A stretch of 64,000 nt of DNA from Taeniopygia guttata (GCF_048771995.1 NC_133027.1:13140001-13204000); one strand, 5' to 3'. Shown: positions 47,751 to 62,669, counted from the first letter of the stretch. Numbers and translations: made by a program. Notes: generated by a model not told the origin, from the letters alone.

Positions 47751-50700
47751 AACCTACCATATTTAAAGTATTATCAAAATATATATTCCTATTACCAATA
47801 GCATTTTGGAGCCTGTAACTCAACATATTGGCAATGATAGATATCAGAAATTGTAACAGATGTTATGGCTGCGAGTGGAGAGATGAGAAGCGGATTGAAT
47901 TGACTTGGGAAACCCCAATCAATAAAGTAAGAAGGCCCTAAGGTGACCTGAATTGCCTTTAGGACAGAACTGTCTTTCTCCATTGATCAGTGGGGAGACT
48001 TAGGGGAAGCTTTGCCACAGTCAGGGTTCTCAATAGAGTGCAAGAGTTGAAAAATATTTTTCTCTCTTACTTGGACCTAAGGGTGGAAGAATTAGCTGTT
48101 TAAAGTGCTCTCTAGCATTGAAATTCTGTTATTCTTAGGTCTGCATTCAAGCAGCATCCAGGATCTTGATTCACAACTCACTGTTTACTGCACAATATTG
48201 CAACAATGACTTGGTTTCTGTCCCAGAGGTTTTGCAAGTAATTTTTTCAGTCTGTAAATTTACTTTTAGTTATTGCTTGTTCCTATGATATTTAAAGGAG
48301 GCAAAATGGAAAAAAAAAAGTTTTTAAAGAGAGAAATCTTTGGTTTATTTCTATGGTAGATAAAGAAATGTTTCAATTTTAAAATATCTCTGCTTATTTG
48401 GAGGAGGATGATGATGGCGTCATGAGTGAAGGGATGGATTACATGTATGCAACGGGCAGGGAACTGTCCCTGGCAAAAACAGTGTCCTATAAATAGTCAG
48501 GAGATGGAGTTTGAGTTAAATTCTTCTCATCCATTCCAAGCATTCTCACACTTTTTGGAGAAAACATGTCCTTGAGAAAGTGAATAATGTTTTATGTGCC
48601 ATTTGGGCCAGCTTTTGTGTGCCTTATCCTACATATCAACTTGTTCTTCTTCATACCTCACTTTCTTCCCTCTCCTTAACTTCTTTTATGCTGGAATTTT
48701 CTGAGGTTCTTCCATTATGGTTGAAAGCAAATAGAGTCAGACTTTCCCACACTCAGCCTAGTTCCAGCAAAGCTTACCTGCCTGTGCTTGCCAAAGTTTT
48801 GAACTTACCTTGCTTGTGACACAGACGTGCACTAAAACTGAGCAGCTGCCATGAACTACCGGTCTTGTCCAATATTTTCGCTGTGACAGGGGCTCTTTGG
48901 CCATGTGTGTGTGGGGAATGGTCTCACTGTTCTTCCCTCACCACATTTCTGTAAGCCTGTGCTATCATGGGGGGTGCTGACTCACCAAACTTTGAGATGG
49001 TGAGCAGGAATGGTTCTAAAAAACAGTAGTGTTAGAAATCTTCATTTCCCAGGGACATGTGGAGTGTGATGGCCAAGGGAACTTGAACAAGATATTGATT
49101 TTGGAGCCATAATCATAAGGACAGTGTTGTGAGAATTAAATATAGCTCTGCTTTTGCTTCCTAAAAAGGGTTTGTGAGTATTTCTGTGCTTATTTCCTTT
49201 TATGTATATATATTTCTGTTTTACATGTATATTTTATTATTTGTTTTAAAAATCCCTGTTATTATCAATATATATGTAAAAAAAACTTTTGTGAAAAGGG
49301 AAAATTGTAGAAAAATATGTTTTGACATATTTTTAGAACAGGATCTCTATTGACATTTTTCAGAAGAGGATTTTTTTAAAAAGATGATAAAAGCTTGAAT
49401 TATGCTTGCGTGCCACACTACACTGCTCTCTTTTATCCCATAGATTTAGTATGCTATTACTTGAAAATAATTACAGGGTACAAAGATTGGAGCCATGAGA
49501 AATGAACATTTGAAAAACATTTCAAGACTGTTCACAAAACTGAAGACACAGCTCACGACGTGTTCATCCTTGTGAAAATTCTTCCTTTGTAAGTGCTACC
49601 AAGGTCAATGTCATCTTCAATTCTTTAATGCACACTGTAATCGCAAACCATGCAGATTAGATCTGCCCAGAGCTATTCCTGTTTGTTCATCCAGCTTTTA
49701 AAAATACATGTTTGTGCTCTTCTATTAAAAAATTTTCATTTAAGAAATCAGCAGTCCAAGCTTGTATCAGGTCTTTCATTATATTCATTCTCCACCTACA
49801 TTTCATTTTGTCCCAGAAATATATGCAAACAAGTTTCCAGCTGCACATTGCTGAATGTATTTTCACATTCAATAACAGCAGCATAATGTATTTCCTGCAT
49901 TTTCCAGATAAGTTAATGAAATTAGATTATGGAGGGAATAAAAATAGTTCAATGTTAGGACTCATTATGGGAATCTTAACATTTACTAAAATGCTGAAGT
50001 AATAATATTGAACATAGAATTGTATTTTAATTGCTTTTATCTCTAGGATGAATCTTTACCTTCATGAACTATGTTATTAAGGGCACAAAGTAAACCCAAG
50101 TGCAGCAATATTTCATGCTGTCCAACTCATGTTATTAAAGCTCCTATTTTTCTGAAGCTTCCAAGGAAAGAGGGGGAGGAAAACAGGGGAAGGAGAGAGA
50201 AAATAGTCCCTCTTTGATATAATTTCTTAAATTGTGGAGTCAAATGTGAGGTTGTTTGTCTATTGAGAGATTTTAGGGTCAAATCTTGTACTATTTTTTT
50301 GTATCAAGCTGCTTTTCTCAAGCAAAGAAAATACTGGGAGAAAATATAAATCAGACTGACTCCTAGAGATCCTTAGGAGATCCCTTAGAGATTCCTAGGT
50401 CCTTATGGGTTCCTGGAGATACTTGTCTATATGTCAGGGAGGTATGTGATGCATCTGGGGCAATCACAAACAGGAGCAGTAGGAGCCTGTCAATGTTTTC
50501 ACTAGAATTTGGACAGAGCCAGCAGTGGCTTTGCCTGTGGCAGTCTCTTCCAAAGAGCTCAGGAATGTCTCTGTAACAGCTGATGGACACTTTTGGACAA
50601 TACAGGTGTAAAAATCTGTCATAAATATTAAAAACTTCTTCAGGAAAGTTGTGGTGTCAGGTTTTCTGTCATCATCAATTATTCTGAACTACCAAACTGT

Positions 50701-53700
50701 GTGATACTGGGCTTCTTCCCAACTTGAAAACACTAGATATTGTTTCACTGGCACGAAGACATCAGCATTTCAGGGAGATGGCTTCCCTTGATTGCGATGT
50801 TAGTAAGCAGTTCACTGTCTTCTGGCTTTCCTTTGGAAAAAACAGTGGATTTTTAAAAGTTTAAGCTATTATTTTCTTCTGTTTCCTGCTCACTCCTCTG
50901 TCCTTGCTGTGCTCATTGCTGCTGCTGGTCAAGCTGTGCCTGCCACTGCCTGTTGCCACTGCCAGGCTGTCTGTTGTGGCACTGGCTTTGGACCCATGGC
51001 AGGATGCTGGGTCTGTTGCTCCCACACTTGTCCCCCTGTTGCACTGTTGTAGCTCTCACAGTGGTTCTGTGAGTTACTGACAGCTTATGTCATACTGTTT
51101 CCTTATAGAAAAAGTGATCTCTCTTAAAGCTGTGCAATAAGCTGTTTTTTGATTGGTGGCTGAGCCAAAATTGAGAAGTATTGCCTGAGTTGAAGAGGGT
51201 TTTGTTGTTGTTTTTTTGTTTGGTTAGTTTTTAAATTTTTTCTTTTAGTAGTAGGCTTATTTATTTTTAGAGTTTTTCTCATAGCAATGGAGGACTGGAA
51301 AATAGTCATTGTGGATCAAGGAAAAATTAATTCAACATCAAGCACAACATTTTGTTTCCAGTGGAGATTGTGCTAACAAAAGTAAACAATATAATTACGG
51401 CACTAAAAGTTAAGCACCAGTTGCAAAACTGGCCAGGAATATTGCCCTGAGTGAATATGCCCTCAGTGAGTAGTCAGGATATTTTCACAAAATGTGGGGG
51501 GCTTGAATTTAAATCCTCCCTCAAGAAACCTTCTGCCTGCCTGATGCATGTTCTAGATGTCACATTGCATGGGTGCAAATTTACTCAGTCCTTCGATTGC
51601 AGACATTCTACTTTGTGTAACTATTTTAATAGAAACTGACAGCTGCTTGTTCTACCTTCTCGAGAAGTGTGTGTGTAACCTGTTACATAATTTTCAATTT
51701 ATGCGTTTTCCTCCAAGATATTTGCACAAGATGAAAGAGCTTCAGAAGAAGAAACTGGAAACACTTATTCGAGAAAGCATTACAGCCACTGCAGTGGTCT
51801 CATACCGTGTTCTGAGATACTGTTTCTGAGATCCCTATTCTTAAGTGCACACTGTGAAACTGCTGTTATCTCCTTGTGACTTTGTTGAACATAATTCCAA
51901 ATGTTTTTGTTTGCAATAAACGAGTTTTTATATTCCTGTGTCACTGAGTTCTAAACTGTGCAGAGTACAGTGACCCCTGGAGCAGGAGCTGTGTATGTAC
52001 CAAGAGAATTTTTCTCCATCTTGATCTCAGGAGTTGGCATCAGTTCTTGAAGTGGGATTAGTTTCTGAGATGATGATATTAGTAATGAGTTGTGGCTCCT
52101 GAATAAAAAAATTACTCCTTACTGATTGTTTGATCACTTCAGCTTTTAGATAACTGTAAGTTAAAGTATTTGAAACTAAGTACTCGGTTTCAGTATCATT
52201 GGAATCCACTCCACAGAGAAGTCAAATCCAAGTATACCTGCTTAGAAAAATTATGATTTTGGTGTCATAATGGTATATAACATTTTGAAAAGCTTGAAAT
52301 ATGTTCTTAACTAAAGAGGGTCTCCAAAACTTTCTCCTTGTTTCAGTCTGATCAAATATGAATAAAAACTCTTATGCTTAGCTATAACTAAACTGGGGAT
52401 GTTCCAAACCATGCTATTTCTGTTCACTGTCATGATGCCCCAATATTTGCTGCTTAAGGTTATTTTCCCAAATTACTTCTTTTGAAAACCCAAGCTGTGG
52501 GATAAATCTGGGTCTGACAGGCAACATTTTCTCTCTGCTCAAATCACAGCTTTCTTCCAGCACTGCCTCACTCATTCAAATGATGAGACTAAGGTAATGA
52601 AGTTGAAAAAATCCCATTTTGAAACATTATTTTTCCTTTCAGTGAAAGGAAAAAAATTTAATGTTGAAAGGTAAGTCCTCTAGTCATGAGTATTTTGAAG
52701 CAGAAGTGCAACTCTTCTTTGAGCTGCCTAAAGGAGTAAAGATCCTCTTTTTTATATTTAGTCCAGCAATATCAGGTGATAAACCACAGCATTTGAGATT
52801 ATATCCCTCTATGAAATCATACTGAGGCTCTTAGAAGCTTTCTCTCTCACACTGCCTTCATATTTAATTAATTTAGAAAATTGGCTTCAACTTCTCTTCT
52901 TTTGTTGTATTTCTTACTCCACATTATCATTTTTGTGCAGAAAGATGTTATCTTTTCATTTCACTTTTATGGAAACATTTTTAAACTTTTTTTTTTATTA
53001 TTATTCTTTTGCCTGTATCAAATGCTTTGGTATCCACAATTAAAAGCTGTGCTGAATTTAAACTACTCTTTTGGAAACTGCTGAAATTACAATTTGTTTA
53101 TTATCTGAATGGCATGTCTCAGATTATTCTTCTTGTTATGGAGAGGGATTAAAGTGATCTGATTGTCAAAATTGCTACAGTCATTGTAAACTTCTCTGTT
53201 TAAAATTTTCTCAGTTTAGTAAAGCAGTTTTAAGAGACTTGCCAGGTAAAATGTTCAGCAATTATTCAGGTAAAAGAGGCAGCAATTGAAGTTCCTGCAG
53301 CACTTCCTAGCTATGCTGGAACATCTTGACAAGCACTTTCATAGTCTGGACCCTTACTTGGAAACTGAGGGCGATGGAGTGGTTTATTCATCCTCTCATT
53401 TTTTTGTCATGTAGAGCATAGGTTTGTGCTAATTTCCTGAATCTAAGAATCTGAGACACTCTGGTAGAAAGTGTTCTTTTCAATAAAGGCAAGGAATTCA
53501 TGATGCCCATTTAACCATCTCCCAGTCATAGACAGGGGTTGTGTGTACTGATGTCCTCAGTCTCTCGTTAAAGCTGTGGTGGATAATTCTGGACTTTGCC
53601 CCGGCTGTGCTGGCACCCTCAAAGGCCCTGTTCTGAATAAAAATCATCCTTCCTTGGGGATAAACCCAACACAGTATGATAGTGGTAACATTTACATAAC

Positions 53701-56700
53701 ATTATCTTGTGAATTCACACCAAGACAAACTTTCAGAATAAGCACACTTGTATTTCTTAGGGTGCTGTATTATTTATTATCTGTTTCCTCATATCAGTTA
53801 AAGAATTGCTGCCATCAATAATGACATTGTATGAAAATTATGAGTAACAAAATTATAAAATTATTCAATATAGGTCTGGGAATCATACAAGCAGTCTAAA
53901 AAAAAAAAAAAAGAATAGGGGCAAAATAAATATCAGACAAATACAATTTCAAAATCTTATTAATCTTTCCTGCAGAGTAAGACTGAACATCTTAGCACAA
54001 ACTTCAAAAAAATATGTGCCTTCTGAGAGTGTACTGTTTGGCTAAAGAGAGCAGTGTGCTGTGCTGCCTGAGTGTCAGGCTGTGCTTCCCTACTGAGAGC
54101 AGATGTGAAGCTGCTTATGTTGCTTGGAATACTTTTTGCATAACACTGAAACCCAGCAAAACAGAGAAATCTTCTGATATTCTGCAATTATTTATCTGTT
54201 CAGAGATCTGCACTCTTCACAGAACTGCAATCTGCAGATGTCAGCCACATGAAACCACATGTTTAAAATAAGAAAATAATAGTATTGAGCAGAAGAAGGT
54301 AGCTGGTATGATCCAGCAGGTTATTTTACCAAAATTTTCACCTGACATGTCATAAAGTATTCTCTTAAAATATCTCTTTTTTTTCCAATTTGATATAGAT
54401 TCATGAGTGGCTTACATGCTATTTTACAGTAGATTAAAAACGTTATTTTTGTTTCTAGCTATAATACTCTAATGCAATCTACTTGATAAGAATAAATTTG
54501 GTTTTGATCCTGCAAAGTAATATGGAGGTTGAGAACCTGAAATTGTTCTGAGAGGATATGAGGATACACAAGCAAATGCCTTGAAAAAGGATGTTATCAG
54601 TATAGTCAGTATAAATCATTATTTTGGCTGCAGTGTTACAATGCATCCACTGTTTTGAAACCCACAGTAGTTCCAACACATTTCTTTGCAAAACGGTTTT
54701 TTAATCCTACACTTTCTCCATGTAGCATAAGCAAATTTATTCAAATTTTAAAGATTTTTTTTTTCCAAAATCAGCAGTATCTAACAACCAGAAAGGTGTT
54801 TTGCTAGCACAGGAACACAGCTCATCAAAATATTAATCTACCAAATTCTTTGGCATTGTTTGACTTTTCTGTAACCATTTAAGCATGTTTTAAATGCTAT
54901 TTGTTGATTCAGCAGCTGATTTGGCTATTCCTTTTCAATTCTGATTGATGTTATTGATTGGCTTCTCAAGGCCTCTTGAAGTCAGTAGGACACAACTAAT
55001 TTAATCTGTGTGCTTTAGATCAGTCCTGACGTTTAATCAGAATAACTGATGCCTCTTTTCTAGACATCTTGCCCTTCACTGTCACTGATTTTGTAACAAA
55101 GTGAAATCAGCATTTGCTGCAATTAAACTATAAATTCTTCTTGCAATTAAAACATAACTATATAATGAAAACATGATATAAATTATGAATGCTAATTCCT
55201 ACTGAAACAGAAATATCACCTAATTATACCTTGAGAGGAAAATTATTTGGGGATACTACGATTTTGTTCTTTTGAGTGAGAAAATGACACTAATACTAGA
55301 AAGTATAAAGCTCACAGGGTATAATATTTGTAAATAAGCCTAATGCAAATACATAATTGGTGTTTGAATGAAATATTTTTAATCTCTCTTAAGTCTATTT
55401 CAATTTGAAGCTTCTAATTAGCCATGATCTGAAACAAAGACCCCACTATAATGTTAACATTAAATATACATTTGTGCTCTTACTCTAAAATTTAGCAAAT
55501 AGATTTATTAGGTAATTAGGAAGTAGCTTTCCAGCTGCTAAAATACAGTGTTAAGTAAGTTCTTCTCATTAAATTGCTTTTGTGCTGAAGAGTCATTAAT
55601 ATTCATTCTCCAAAATCTAGCAAAGGTCAGCCAAAAGGTAATTGTGACAGGACTGAATACCTTTCCTTGGAACTTTCTGTACACATTAAAGCCCTTTTTT
55701 TTTCTTCTACTTCTGCAAAACTAATTTGCAGTAGGATTTACTGTCTCTGTCAGATCTCTCTTACTTCAAGACAACCTTTTAGAAGTTGTATCTTCTGCAG
55801 ACACGTTCCCACCAGAGTGTTGTAAATCACATTGCTGTGAGGAATTGCCAGCACTCCTGGGGAGCAGCCCGCTGTGAGCTGCAGTGGGGAGCACCACGCA
55901 GCAGCTGGAGGCAGCAAGGAATCCCATTGTGTCACTGAGAAACTCCAGTGGAGTTGGGCAAAATTTTCCAAGTGCCAAATTGGTGCTTGGCCAGGAGACT
56001 GCAGCAAACCCCTTACCTTTAAAGGAGTAGCACTTGAGCATTAAGGAATTAAAGGATGAGCCAAGGAATTGAAGAGCATTAGGGAAGAAAGTTGTGCAGA
56101 CTTCACATTTCAGCCAAAAAGTGAAACCTCTGCACATAAAGGGCATGTCAGCATTTATATAATGAGGAGTGGCTTTATCTCTGGCTCAAAATAAGAGTAA
56201 ATTGTTATTTATTGTAAACAACTAGCTGCTTTTAAGCTCGTCTCAAAAGTTCAAGTTGAACCGCAGGGGACAATTAAGGATTGCTAACTCAAGCTTGTGT
56301 ATCATCACTATTTCAACCCAAGGGCAATGGATAGCATTTTACTTTTTGTCGGAGTTTTGTCCTAGGCATAATTTATAATCTGCTCTGGCAGTGTCTGGTC
56401 AGCAAGGGGAGACTCCAGCTCACCTTTGTGTGGCTCTCACCCTCAAGAGGAGCTCTGTAGACAGGTGAGATTGCTCTTTCCTGGGGAGATAGTGAGGGAT
56501 CATGGATGGGAAAAGCTTCTGAAGGTGAGGGAGGAAGGAGCAAAGACCACACTGGGAACAATTCTGCCACAGGAGGAGAAGATGGGAGGTTCCTTAGTAG
56601 AGCAGGCACATGATCAGGCTTCAAGGTGCTGGCAGGGAGACTTTCCTAAGACTGCACAGGGTTTTTTCATGCCAAATACACTGACAACAAGGATAGAAAA

Positions 56701-58370
56701 GATGAAAAGATCAGGAGAAAAAATTTGCTATTATTTTAGTCAGTTTCACTGAGCAGACTTGTGTCCTGCATCTAAAAAGTGATTTTGTGGTAATTTTCAT
56801 TCAACTCAAACAACGTCTGAGATTCAGAACTTCTTGGTGTCTTTGGTGGCTGACTTGAAGCTCACAAATCAGCTTATTCAGACTTACCCTTTTTCTGTAA
56901 GTGCTGTGGAATTGCTAACCAAGCTGGTCAAATGCCAGCAGCTTCCAGCTGAACGGGAATGATTCCTGAAATGTCACTGTGCCACAGGGACACTGGGTGC
57001 CACTGAACCAATTCTCTCCCATAATAAAAGAAATTTGAGACAGGTAGATAAAAGGTTTTGCAACTCAGCAGTTACACAGAATCATTGCATTCTTCTGCCA
57101 AAACTATTTTATCTGGGCTTCCAAATACCCTGATAAAATGTTAAAGCTCCTCCCAAAAGAGGTCCTCCCAAAAGAGAATGAATCCAGATTCCTGTCAAAT
57201 GTTACATCAGAACAAACCCAAAACTGTTAAGATGCCAACCAAAGCCACTTAGAGCTGATGAGAAAAAGCTGACAACAAGGGCACCTCTTAGGTCTTGGTC
57301 CTCTTTTTTGGTTTCAGATGTCTCACATGGGTTTACAAACCACCCTTGTCATTTTGTTCCTTACCTGGGAAGAAGCAGTCACAATTTTTTTTCTGGAATC
57401 AACCATGCAGAAAATATTTTATCTACACAAAATAGAAAGCAGGGCTGAAGAAGGAAAGGTACAGCTCATAGCCACTGTCATGGTACATTGACAGGATCTC
57501 AGAGAACTCTTACCTTCCTCCCAGCTCAAAAAGTGCATGTTGGAACTTGGTGCCACATAACTTTGTATATATACACCTCCATAAATACAGAACTGAGTTA
57601 ATGAGAACATTCTCATTTGTTTTTTTTTGCCTCAGATTTAAACCAGTTTTTCTCACCACACTTGAAAATACTATAGCATTGAGGATTTTCCAGCCTTGAG
57701 AAGCTCCTTTTTACATGTAGGAAGACAGTTTCCTACACATAAAGGAGAGGCATCACCTCTCAGAGCTCGCTCGTCCAGAACAAAAATGTCTATAATCGTT
57801 ATTATTATTTTAAAAATAATTTGACTAATATACACTCAACTCACAGGGATTGATGGTTTTGGCTGTAGTTTTTGTACCTAGAAATTATTTATATTTAATT
57901 AAAAATACACATGTAGTTTCCAGGCAGTTAACCAAGACACAAGTGTCTTCTTTCAACTGAATCCCCTAAACATAAATTTACTTAATGTTATTAACAATGT
58001 TGTCTAGAGCAATTTTAATGGGTTTCTCACAGTGAGATTGTTTCAGTGGGGAAGACTAGTATATCATCCTCCATCCTCATTCTGCCTTCAGGAGCTACCT
58101 GTTGTGGTTGGGAGATGTAGATTTTACTTTTTAAGTCTGAAAAGAGAATTCATCCCACTTGAAACAGAAATGGCAGAGTGAAAGGTAGATAGTACTGCAA
58201 CAAATGTGTCCTGCAGGGTGTTTGCTTCTGTCAGCATCTGATACAGTCTGAGAATCCCAGAGGCCCCTCAGAGAGATCTGTGTTCATTCTGAGACTTGAG
58301 AGCTGATATACACTTAGTCGCAGCAGGGTGGCTTGACATGCACAGAGGTACTTTTTGTAGCTCTTAGAGA
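47751..58370. other. Gene-desert sequence
   Basis: I see no supportable gene in this 10.6-kb stretch. A low-complexity TGCC/CTG-rich piece lies at 50910-50995, a short frame with a lysine-rich helix at 51557-51829, a GC-richer patch at 55790-55930, and a 15-bp near-perfect tandem repeat at 57148-57176. AT-rich blocks with many TAATTA-type cores at 55010-55650 may be regulatory. Confidence 0.5.
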
Positions 58371-58441
58371 GAAATTAAAAAGAAAAAAAAAAAACAGAAA
58401 GAAAAAAAAAAGAACAGAAAAAAAAGAAAAAACAAGAAAAG
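58371..58441. repeat. A-rich low-complexity tract
   Basis: Imperfect (GAAAA)n-like sequence of about 70 bp. It keeps short lysine-rich and phenylalanine-rich frames open on the two strands. Confidence 0.92.
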
Positions 58442-61400
58442 AGATTAGATTATTAGATTTAGCCAGCTGGTTAAAGTGGATTTTGAAAAGTGCATTCTGC
58501 CCCATATATCTGACATGAGTCAGGTAGTAGTTACCTTGAGTATGGCAGAGATTTTTGTGGTCACTTAAGAGTTAGAGGTATCTGAAAAAAAAAAAAGCAT
58601 TTTGCACGGTCTGCTAGGAAAGAAAATTAAAATGTATGTGTCTGTTCTTACAGAATGAAATAGGCTGATCAGTCTGATTTGGTCTCACATGCTGAGAGAT
58701 ATCATACTTTTCACATTGCTCATTCTTTCAAGGATAAACAACATCTAAAATGAAGACTGTGAATAAATAAAACTGTTCTTTTGAGTATAATTCAAGGTAA
58801 GGCAGATGTCCAGTACCAGTATATATAGTACCTCTACCTTGAGAATAATTTGGCTGAGTTTTTAAAGATACTTTGCTGTAGCTGTTATCAGTGGTTTTCC
58901 TAATTGAAGATATGAGCAGTTGCAGCAGACCCACAAGAAAATAGCTAAGGCCAATCTGATCAAAAGGCTGAAAGCATTAACATTTTAAACAGCAGACTAA
59001 TTGAAATGCAGACTTCTCCAATGCTAGGCATGGCTTATCATATTAAGAAACTCTTTCATGTGAAACTGGCTAAGACAGATAACAAAAACTGATGCAACAA
59101 CAAAAAAGATGAATAATGTTTTTTCTGGTATTACTGCTGATATAAAAGTTTTTCTTGCATTTATGTATGTAGAGATGCTATGACAAATATTTTGTAGGGC
59201 GTGGGTGACATTTCTCTAATTTTTACTGGAAACTAAGGAAAACGAATCCACCAGCAACAGCTAAAATCAATAAGATCTACAGCAATTATCTGCAATGCAG
59301 AGGATACAGGGGATGTGCATTTAAAAGCAACCAGGGGTAAAGAAAATTATACACTGATGCCTGGATACAGATATCAAAAGGAAAAAAAAAAACCCGAAAC
59401 ATAAAGCCCACATAGGCCAAAACTGTCCTCAGAGCCTAGGCATTCTCAGCATGTAGCAGATAGCAGTGACCAAGTGTCAGGAACAGCAGTGACATAAGAT
59501 TTAGCAGCTATTAGACTAGTTTTGGAGAGCAACAAGTACTTCTAAATGAAGTCATCATGTTATCTTGTTTTTCCTCCAGTTAATGTGTAAGGGGGTAATT
59601 TAAAAAGAAGATCCCACTCTACCAGTTATAATTGAGTTTTATTTTATCTGTTTCACATTCTTACTAGAGAGAATTAAAAATGAAACACCTACTGAACTCT
59701 TGTTTGACTTGGGGCCCATCATGGCAGTGAGGAATACCTTCTGTGAACTGAAATCCAATAATTTAGTGCCATACATCATGCTGATATAAGGCAGACTGTT
59801 TTGCCTAAAGGACACTCTAATGATACATTCACTCTCTGTATTTAAAGTTGCAAATGATTTTTCTTTGTGCCTGGGTTTTACTCTTGCCATTTAAAATGAC
59901 CAAAATGAAATTAATTGTGCAATTGATATATTTGTTTGTTCCAGAAAATTAAAAGTGTGGTGAGAAGCTGATAAGAAAATTATGTTAGTAAGATATGGCA
60001 GTTTTAATAAACTTCCTTCAGTAAACTTCTGACTTCCTTCTTTAAAGATCATTATGTCTCAAAAGCTTCTGGGTTATAGTGGCACCAAACATCATTAATT
60101 TTTATTGATCTCAGAATTCAAAGTGAAACCTCTGAGTATTTTAAGATTGCAAAGTAGTTACTACTTAAATCATCCTAAATATATTTGGAGAACATAAATA
60201 TGTTTACGACGCATGGAATTTAAGTTGCTCTTTGTGGAATCTGCAGATTTACTATAACATTTTATTCCTGACATGAAAGAAGAGAGGCTGAAGTAAGATA
60301 CTTTTCATATAGCACTTGTTAATGTCCTTATTAAGTGTCCAATTCGTGCCTAGGAATCCACAAGAATTAAATACCCAGGAATTCTGTCACAGAACTGGAA
60401 CCATGGTCCAAGGCATGTTCCAGTTAACACCATGGTAAGAAAATCAGACTTAGGCTGCACTGGAGTGGTAGAGTTGCCCATAGATGATAGAACGCAGATA
60501 AAACAATCTTATTTATCATCATTCACATGATGCCACTACTGACAAGTTTTAAGAAAAATAAATAAAAATCAAATATCTCAGTCTGACTTTTTGACCCACA
60601 CCACTGTGTACTTAATTGTGAGATGTGAGTGATCCCTCCTATCTCTTCTGAGCAAAGTTTTTATGTTCTTATTTTGGGGATTTCTGTTAAGCACTTACAA
60701 GTGGAGAACTGTAGATTAAGCTAGAAGCTACTTAGATTCAGAAAAATTCTTCAGAAATATAACCTTATTTCTGGTATGATTAAAGTATATAATTTTTTTT
60801 TTTTTTCATTGCCTCAAAGCTAGTCAGAAATCTCACTCTTCAGTCCAGGCAAACATCTTTTTATATGTCAAAATACTTAAGCCACAGATTCCTGGTCACT
60901 GTGTGTTTTCACTGCACATTTGCTGGAATCTCTCATATTTATTTAGATTATAGGATTGCACATGAATTATTTTGACTTTGTTCTCTTAAATTATTGCCAT
61001 TCTTACAGGTTGTGATCAACCCCAAAGATAATAAGAAGAAAAGACCAATGTGCAGCAGCAAAAATTGTTAGTGCAAAAAATTTAACTGAATATTTCAAAA
61101 CTTTCCAGGAGTTAAGATATTTAGATGAAGTTTGATTCTGACTTCAAGTCCAAGTCAAGGACAAATCAAATGCCTTTATGAAATACAGGACAATTCAGAC
61201 CAATCTATTTAATGAGCATCAACAAGTATACAGAAATCCCTCTGCCCAGGTGTTAATTGAATGTTGAAAGTCAGAAAAGAAACTATTCCTATTTTACTAA
61301 GCAATTGTTTCCATAAATTCAGAGATTCAGGAAGTCTACTCAGCTACACTTCAGATTGATTTTTCATTTTTTATTCTCATTGAACTAATTGCTTTGCAGA

Positions 61401-62669
61401 GTTTCAGCTACACTTATGGAAAGTACTACCATGTACCAAAGCAACAGTAGTGCAGAAACTAGTAGTGTAGTAATGTGGCAATGCTTAATATCACAAATTA
61501 TTTGGCATTCTGTAAAAGTTCAGTGACATACTTCAGGCACATATTATGTTATTTAACCTTTAGACTTGAAATGCCTGGCACTAGACTTCAAGACTGCTGC
61601 AAGTAATAGCAGAGGCTGGCCTCTCCAATTTGGCTCTTCTTAGTAAATGATCCAGAAGGCCTTTTGAAAATGATATTTTAAGCCCATTTAAAATCAATAG
61701 ACCAAATGGTTTCTAGGATCACTACTGATTTCATTGGGCTCAGCCATTGTATCACTACTCTTCTGGTGCCAAAAAGATAAGTGGAATTACATTACTCCTT
61801 TTTTTTTACTGGTCTGAAAAGTGAATCAGAGCAGGAGTGCTTCACTTTCCTCAGCTGACTGCTGGAAAACTTTTTAATGTAGGTAAAGTAACCAAAATAC
61901 CTTTGTAAATGAAAAAAAAAGTAAATGGTATAGACAGTGACTGCTGCTCCTGTATTTTGAGTATTTATCCAGGTAAATGCGAAAGAAGCTCTCTGAAGGA
62001 GACAGGATGTCCTTCGTACTTTCTTGTTGCACTTCTCACTTAGTGGCAGGATGCTGGGTCTGGGAGGGGCTCATTGCACCCCTGTTGCACAGATTGCCAG
62101 GCTGTACATGCAGGGTTTGCTACTCAGTGGCTGAGAGAGTTTCATATTTCACTGCCTGGTTCAAAAAGAAGCTGTTAGCACAGGCAAATTCCAACCAGGT
62201 ATAAATCATCAGAGAAAGGCTGGAGCAGATATAGGTGGAATTTATTAGAGAAATAAATTGAACAGAAGAGTGAAGACACTCGTAGCAAAAGGACCCCAAA
62301 CCACTGTCTTGTTTGGCATGTAACAGTGGCTTTGTCCCTTTGCAAACATCAAAAATGTTTCAATGGATGCTGCTCATAGCCTTAGAAGAAGTTTCTCCAG
62401 GATAGAAGTGAAGCACCAAGTCCATGGATCTGATGGAAGTGTTTGCTGCCTTTGTTCATTATCTTTCCTCTCCAAGGTGTGGTTTTAGGATGAGGAGCAG
62501 AGAACAAACTCCATCCCTAAAGTGCACCTTCCCTCTTTTAGCTGTGATGCTCTCCCTGTGTGTGTGGGGAGTGTTGCACACCCCTGTCCCTGCAGGAGGG
62601 CAGTTTTCCAGGCCATGCAGAGTGGAAATACAGCCAGAAGTATAACTTGCACAAGCATCAATGACTTTT
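58442..62669. other. Gene-desert sequence
   Basis: No gene, RNA gene or clear transposon is recognised. A poly-T run lies at 60789-60805. The stretch 61980-62660 is somewhat GC-richer, with short frames of no recognisable product. Confidence 0.5.

Noticed and set aside
58314..58518. Lysine-rich and phenylalanine-rich short frames
   Set aside because: They come from the A-rich low-complexity tract.
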